From Lumnitzera littorea (Eukaryota; Streptophyta; Magnoliopsida; Myrtales; Combretaceae), in the NCBI GenBank assembly GCA_024138015.1, contig JAMXBB010000010.1:47668024-47732023 (forward strand): a DNA stretch of 64,000 bases, read 5' to 3'. Both the position numbers and the translations under genes were made by a program. The notes under the pieces were generated by a model. The model was not told the origin of the DNA and did not search any database. It worked only from the letters and a program-made list of their open reading frames with translations. Below are positions 58,726-64,000 of this stretch, one piece after another (position 1 is the stretch's first letter; every line of letters starts with the position of its first letter).

Positions 58726-60128
58726 CTATATATATATTGTAGAAGTTTATATATATGTAGATATAAAATATGTATGCACATTTTAGTAAAGTTAAGATAT
58801 AAAGATGAGATACTCATATAATAAATTAGGGATAATAAGCCTATAAGATACTTAAAATACATCTAAAAGTCTATTAAATGACTATATGAATAGTATTTCA
58901 ATTCAACTATATAATAATACAAGGAACTAGATAAAAACCTAACGTTTTTGTAAATCTTATGAAAACAATATATAAGCTTTGGTATATATAAGATTTCTAA
59001 GTAAGTGAAACACTGACATTCTAGATATGTTGGAGTAAGCTTCAATACATACAAATGGGATTTGCGGAGATAGGAGTATACGTATGCTTATGGTTGTAAG
59101 TAGTTGTTTGTGTACATGCTATACTTGTGCTTCATTGCTAAGATGCTGATCGATAGCTGCTGAGTTACATGATTTGCTGTGTTGACTAACCTTGTTTGGT
59201 GTGTTGTAAATTAGTTTATCACCCTTGACTGAATTAATTGAAACTTGAGCTAAAACTATAAATGGATATACATCACATCTCACAAAGGGGTCGATTAGGT
59301 TTCTTTAGCTAAATTCCAATGCCTTTGACAAGGTTACAGTAATCTAGCCTTTCCCCATCCTTAATTGAACTTAGTGATAAGAGAGAAGGTTATGGCAAGA
59401 TGGGCGCATTGGGTCAAAGATAGTCATGGGCGGAGTAGGAGCCTCTATTACATAAGCTTAGAATTAGTCATAGGAAGGCCTCGTAGCCTTTATGATTAAC
59501 ATTGTGGCCATCGTATCTCAACCCCTCAACCTGGATTAAAGTAAGTGTAATTTCTCTAACTTTACGACGGACCAGATAACATCATGCAGATGACACATTA
59601 CTTGTTCATGCATTACACATAATAATTACTTGATAACTTAGTTGTATTGTTCCCGCTTGTATATACTTTTTGCCTCCTGACTCTTACTAAGTTGTGATTT
59701 GCTCACTCCCTATAGATTTGCTTGCAGGATCTGAGTAATCATGCTGCATGATAATCACATCTAGGTGTGCAAAAAGGGTGTATTTGATCCTGAGTAAGGC
59801 AATATTGTTGAGGACTATGTTTTGGAACATTTTGGTTTCTATGGGATTAGCTAGTTTATCTGGATGATCTAGTTTTCCTACTTTTGAGTCACATCTCATA
59901 CTTATGTACCATTATAAATACTCTGTAATTAGTCTTATTGTAAATATAAGTTTGTTATAAATATAAATATCAGTATATCTATGAAACTGTGAATGCTTTA
60001 GAGTGATTTGTCATAGAGTCTTGTGCATATCAAGGTTATGCTAGTAACTAAGTAGATAATTTCTAGTATAAAATTGATATACACGGTAGATTGTTACGAC
60101 TTAACAGAGTTCTAGACATGACACAATA

Positions 60129-60747
60129 TTCACAAATCATTTATACTAATTACATCCTATATATATGTAATGTTAGAGAAATATCTCTTATGATATCCAA
60201 ATCCCTACTCATAACAAACAATAGTGGATCAATACCTATATATATCATGTCACTTGTATTCAATCCTATAATCTAGCATTACCTCTAACCTTGCAATTTT
60301 ACAATGTCTTTTGAATAAAAGGTAAGAGCAAAAGTTCATCTGCCATGTATCATGTTTAATTACATATTTTCTTTTTCTTTTTTTTTTCTTTTTTGTAGTC
60401 GATATGCTTAAGTTGATCTCTATAAGTATTTCAAATTTGAACTCCATTATGTCCTTCAAATTTGAACTCCATTATGTCCTTCAAAATCATACATTTCCTA
60501 CCTCCATGGCTTTCATACTTTAATTTCACAACTCAAGAGTATATATTGAAACTTTAACTTATATGATAAACAAATTTACATTAGTACTTAGCTTTACATC
60601 GAAAAGGATCACATCAAGAATGAACTTTACATAACAAAGAATTACGCATAAACTTTCATATACATTGAAGTATTACATGTTCACTTCCCTAAATACATTG
60701 CTTGTAAATACAATTTCGACCAACTATTTATAAGATTATATTTATAA
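60129..60747. other. AT-rich flank, with a 25-bp perfect tandem duplication
   Basis: It resumes the sequence interrupted by the chromovirus. 60431-60455 and 60456-60480 are identical (tcaaatttgaactccattat plus gtcct). A T/C-rich run lies at about 60366-60396. No gene seen. It includes the 3' side of the ICR-like pseudogene. Confidence 0.6.
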
Positions 60748-61561
60748 TTTGCCAATTTTGCGCTCAGTTCTTCGATACATGCCATGGAAATCTTTAGTTC
60801 TGCTTCTAAATCACCTTGCTTCTGGCACGACTCAAGCTTTCTACATTCCTCTTGCTCAAAAGCATTCCCGATTCACAGTGTACTCTGGACGTACTCATCC
60901 TTGTACCTTACTCCAGCTGCATCAAGTGCTGATTTTAATTTACTTGCTTCAAGTCTATCGGGATCAAGGTCTGATTTCAGCCGATTGATTTCTTCCCCAC
61001 GATCTTCCTGTAAAAGAGCAGCAGTGCTTGAATTATCAATAGCGTTTTTTTCCTGGGAATTGACCAGATCTGCTTGGAGTTTGTCCACAAGATCCTCCAA
61101 CTCCTTAGCTTGAGCTCTTGAAAGTTCCAACTCCAATGACAAAGATCTATAGCATGACTTTCAAGCTGTCTGACCGAAGTGAATCAGCATTTGCATTAGC
61201 TGCTACCAGAAGCAGCTTTTGGGTGTTACTGACAATTTCAAGGGCTTGGGCTTCCGATTCTCTACAATCATTAAGGTCGTTCTTTAATTTCTCAACCGTG
61301 TCAAGAGTCTCGGCGAGTCCTATCCTCAGTGTTTGAATTTCACTATTTGCTAATTCTGCATGTTTCGTCTGGTTCATCTAAGATTCACTCACCATCTCAA
61401 GCTGACCTTTTAACCTCTTTATTTCATTCATGGCAGAAGCCAAATCAGTAGAATCCAAGGAGTGCTGCTTCTGGATTGCCCTCTAGTTCAGACTGCCAGG
61501 CGCAATCTCGATCTTGGGAGATCCTCCGAAGCTCTTGAACCCTGGCATCCTCGGATGCAGA
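60748..61561 (-). pseudogene. ROP-interactor (ICR/RIP) family coiled-coil gene fragment
   Basis: Read right to left: ASEDARVQELRRISQDRD then AWQSELE (61561-61480); frameshift (one extra G); AIQKQHSLDSTDLASAMNEI and KRLKGQLEMVSES; TAG at about 61380; NQTKHAELANSEIQTLRIGL and AETLDTVEKLKNDLNDCRES (61377-61150); frameshift; LSLELELSRAQAKELEDLVD then KLQADL (61142-60960); SKLKSALDAAGVRYKDEYVQ; TGA at about 60871; GDLEAELKISMACIEELSAK. This matches the long coiled coil of plant ICR/RIP proteins, scaffolds that link active ROP GTPases to effectors at the plasma membrane and microtubules. The N-terminal part and the end are missing. Two frameshifts and two stops make a pseudogene. No introns separate the pieces. 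Family recognised from residue pattern, not by search. Confidence 0.75.
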
Positions 61562-63142
61562 CGTTTAAAAATAGACAAGGCCCTAAAAAAACTGTCATTT
61601 GGTTGGCTTTGCAAATTGCAGCTATACAAAAGATTGAAGTACCTTAACAAAGTCAGAGTATAAAAATGTAATAAAAGAAAATTAACCGATCCTAATAAAC
61701 TTTCCAAGTAATACGATTTCTTTCCCCTCAAGGAAACTATCGTACATTTCAAGAAAAGATTTCTTTTGTGCCGCTGACAATCCATATTATCGTTTTTTTT
61801 CTTTTCTGGAACATCTCCACTATTCAAAGCATTGATAGATCATTTAAATTGAACCAAACCATCAGAAATTCCCAAATAATCTGAAGTTTTCCGGAAAGTT
61901 CTCAAGCAAAAGCTTCTATAAACTAGCTGACAAGTTAAATTATCACACACTTTCAAAAGTACCTGATATAATAATAAGTTAGTGAAGAAAAGAAAATAAT
62001 ACAAACGATGGGTAAAGAAGGCCAACAAAATATTTAAAAAACATAATCATGTAGGGGAAAGAAAAAAGGCATAATATTAAATTAAGCATTCGGAACTTTG
62101 TATTGTAATTTGATTTCAGGAGAAAATTCAGTCGATAGATATCGAATAACAATAGTTCTTTGTAGAACATTATGTTGTTATGTTCAGTCAATAAAAATCG
62201 AATAACATAATTGTTTGCAAAGACACAACGAAAAGTTCTTGAATCTAACCAAAAAAGATATGCAAAGTCAGAAAAAGTTAGATGACTTTGGGATCATATT
62301 AATAGATTTTTTAAATGACAGCAAGGAGCTCTTGATAATAGTTAAAATGGAACCCTTCAAAATAGGAAGAAACCTTATAAATCATCATTGCAGATCCAAG
62401 CTAAAAATAAATTTTCCAAATACTCGGACTTCTATTGAATTGTCAATTATTTGCCGAAAAGAAAATGTTGTTCGTCTCGAGAAAATAAATAACATTCCAT
62501 AAATGTAGTAAAAATGACAATTACTCAGACTTTAACCAAAGTTGTCAGCTTATTGACGTGCTGAGTATTAACAAATATTTTTCTCTTCATAAAAGAAAAA
62601 GAAAAACAATAATTTTTAACTATAAAAATCACTATATAGTAAATATATATAGGTTGCAGCGATACTTAGCAACATGTTAGGCAAAGAAAGATCCCATCTA
62701 TTTTGGAGGGCAATTTCATTTTCAATTATTCTGCCCATATATAGCAAAACCCAAAGAAGGCAATTTCGTTTTCATCGAATTTATTCTCTAAAGATCCTAA
62801 CTTTTTAACTTATCCAATCTATATTCTATATTTGCGAAACGAACTTTTGGGGTACCATCCCTTAAGATTTGACTTAAATCAAAGAACTTTGACTTGTACC
62901 TAATTCAAATAGCATAGAAACACGGGGTATTACACTCCAGAAGCAGGCAAAGTCCAAATGCAGATCTTGAAATCCGTTATGGGACAAAGATCCGATATTT
63001 TTATCCAAACTTAACCTACAACAATTAAAACAAACCCGTATGAAAACAAATCAAGAAAGAACAGTGTACTTATATCAAGAAGAGATACTACCTTTTGAAG
63101 CGGACAAAATCATAATTGTGCAAATCCTCCATTTCCTTTATG
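61562..63142. other. no recognisable gene; former 5' part of the ICR-like locus
   Basis: Neither strand shows ICR N-terminal sequence or another family. Plus-strand 62215-62502 is open for 95 codons but is Lys/Asn/Ile-rich and unlike any family I know. A possible splice donor (aaaag then gtagta) is on the minus strand near 63098. The segment may be intron and decayed exon sequence. Confidence 0.4.
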
Positions 63143-63487
63143 CTGCGTTTGGCAATCTTAAACACGGTGAAAATAGATGGAAATAAACGGAAAAGAAAGG
63201 AAAGGTAACGAAAGGAAAGTGAAGTTAGTTTTTATAGCATGTTTAGATTATTAAGATGGACATGAAAGGAAATCAGATGAAAAATTTGCTTCCCACACTA
63301 TAAATAGACAAAAAAACAGCCTTCACCTTATATTTAAAACTTTACTTTAAGGGGCATTTTTGTATTTTTACTTGATTTCCACCGGTCTCTCTCCAAACAT
63401 TTTGGTCTTAAAAGTAGAAATCTTTCCACCCATTTCTTTTGATTTCTACTGGTTTCCATCACCATTTTAAATAACCAAACATAAGAT
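63143..63487. mobile_element. MITE-like inverted-terminal repeat element
   Basis: The left end ctgcgtttggcaatcttaaa, followed by cacggtgaaaatagatgga, is matched by the inverted right end ttatgtttggttatttaaaa followed by tggtgatggaaacc. The ends contain GTTTGG and GGTGA cores and the interior is rich in gaaa/tttc. Non-autonomous elements with a GTTTGG start are common near plant genes. TSD not clear, so superfamily unassigned. It would lie within the first intron of the minus-strand gene model below. Confidence 0.5.
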
Positions 63488-63657
63488 TTCTGTTGATTTC
63501 ATTTCGTTTCTACCAGTTTCATTATTTCCAAAAACAGTGTTACAGAAAAAGCAATTGAATCATCTATGCTTCAAACCAAAACACATATCGAAACTTTGAT
63601 TAATATTAGAAAGGAAAAAGGAATGCCATACAACAAATCAAATGCATACTCACTTAC

Positions 63658-63734
63658 CAGACCTAGGTGAATCTTGAAAAATTTAGGGAGCGGGAAGGGT
63701 AAAAACCTAGTGAAGAATCAGATTTATACAGCTC
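63658..63734 (-). promoter_or_regulatory. TATA box, CT-rich leader and first-exon splice donor
   Basis: On the minus strand, ctgtataaatctg (TATAAAT at about 63722-63730) is followed by ttttacccttcccgctccct, then attcacctaggtctg and the donor gtaagtgag at 63657. This is a textbook short, non-coding first exon: TATA, pyrimidine-rich leader, strong GT donor. It lies 2.1 kb upstream of, and in the same orientation as, the ICR-like pseudogene, so it may be that gene's promoter. No transcript evidence is available. Confidence 0.4.
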
Positions 63735-63737
63735 ATT

Positions 63738-63756
63738 GCACGTGATTATCACGTGC
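63738..63756. promoter_or_regulatory. double G-box palindrome
   Basis: gcacgtgattatcacgtgc is a perfect inverted repeat with a single central base. It contains two CACGTG G-boxes (63739-63744 and 63750-63755), sites for plant bZIP and bHLH factors. It sits immediately upstream of the TATA-like box on the minus strand. Confidence 0.6.
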
Positions 63757-64000
63757 TATTTACAATGGCTAGATTATAGTTAAATTGAATTGATATTGAT
63801 TTATATGTAAAGAGGATAGAAATTCATGTTAGAAATACATTTTCCCTTTCCGTGATGTATTACAAATACGATTTTGAACTTTGAAACTTTAGCACGTACG
63901 TAAGTTTTCGCTGCAGAAAATAGTATTTATTGTGGAACAAAAAAATTATGACGTATTTACACATTCTCGTATAATTAGGATAGATTTATCTCTTTTTTTG
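63757..64000. other. upstream flank, no gene seen
   Basis: AT-rich sequence with no ORF of note. gcacgtacgtaagt at about 63892-63905 contains another ACGT core (tacgta). Confidence 0.35.

Larger units (their letters stand above)
46881..60123 (+). mobile_element. complete chromovirus (Tekay/Del-like), plus strand, with TSD
   Basis: The LTRs at 46881-50275 and 56598-60123 start TGTAAGCCC/TATAAGCCC and both end catgaca or a close form. The whole is flanked by caata at 46876-46880 and 60124-60128. The interior holds a PBS, an unusual ORF, gag, protease, RT, RNase H, integrase and a chromodomain in order. The LTRs differ at many sites and by several indels, so the insertion is old. All genes have stops, and key catalytic residues of PR and INT are changed. 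It inserted into AT-rich sequence that resumes at 60129. Confidence 0.93.
56598..60123 (+). repeat. 3' LTR of the complete chromovirus (3526 bp)
   Basis: It begins tataagcccctaaaatcg (TG changed to TA) and ends tctagacatgaca before the TSD. It matches 46881-50275. Unique to this copy are a tandem duplication of a 60-bp unit (about 58321-58440), a (GT)14 tract at 58698-58725 where the other LTR has tatata, and about 55 bp near 57850-57905. Confidence 0.92.

Noticed and set aside
60749..61336. Plus-strand open frames over the ICR-like region
   Set aside because: They are antisense shadows of the coiled-coil coding sequence on the minus strand.
62215..62502. 95-codon plus-strand open frame
   Set aside because: Composition follows the local AT richness (Lys, Asn, Ile), no recognisable motif, no promoter or neighbouring exon; likely chance.

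Overview
The window reads as an AT-rich, gene-poor stretch of plant (probably eudicot) nuclear heterochromatin. Almost everything recognisable is a nested pile of old, stop-ridden Ty3/gypsy LTR retrotransposons. The one trace of a host gene is a broken coiled-coil gene of the ROP-interactor (ICR/RIP) type near the right end, with a promoter-like module upstream of it. I see no intact protein-coding gene, rRNA, tRNA or CRISPR array. A plant source is supported by the retrotransposon lineages (Tat/Ogre-like, CRM-like and Tekay/Del-like chromoviruses), the tRNA-Arg and initiator-Met primer sites, and the plant-specific ICR homology.

Layout. (1) 1-13850: a minus-strand Tat/Ogre-like element. Its 3' LTR is cut by the left window edge; then come a PPT, a 35-bp minisatellite in the 3' UTR, and remnants of INT, an additional RNase H, RT/RNase H, PR, gag, an extra ORF upstream of gag, a tRNA-Arg PBS and the 5' LTR (11549-13850). 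(2) 13850-21823: an unidentified broken ORF, then a plus-strand chromovirus-like gag-pol. This is split in frame by a solo LTR (16573-20640), which itself holds a 1.4-kb insertion (19070-20494). (3) 21824-28620: an LTR-like fragment, then a plus-strand CRM/Galadriel-like gag-pol (22412-27110) and LTR-like sequence with a TATA box. (4) 28626-about 31500: a second LTR of the 16573 family, in minus orientation. (5) 31500-34860: AT-rich sequence enclosing a large inverted repeat (32838-33674). (6) 34860-42219: minus-strand chromovirus sequence in which one LTR (37968-41127) has a PBS and gag-pol on one side and a PPT and chromodomain on the other. (7) 42220-45324: a solo LTR with perfect 5-bp TSDs. 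(8) 46881-60123: the best-preserved element, a plus-strand chromovirus with two LTRs of about 3.4-3.5 kb and a perfect TSD (CAATA). It has a gag with three zinc knuckles, a pol, a chromodomain, and an unexpected broken ORF between the PBS and gag. (9) 60129-64000: flank with the ICR-like pseudogene, a MITE-like repeat, and a G-box/TATA/first-exon module on the minus strand.

None of the elements looks autonomous. Reading frames are broken by stops and frameshifts, catalytic residues are changed (YVDD to YVND, DTG to DTR, integrase E to K), and many changes are C-to-T or G-to-A, as expected for decay of cytosine-methylated DNA. All coordinates and similarities were read by eye. No alignment or database search was run, so boundaries without a TSD or matching LTR copy are approximate.
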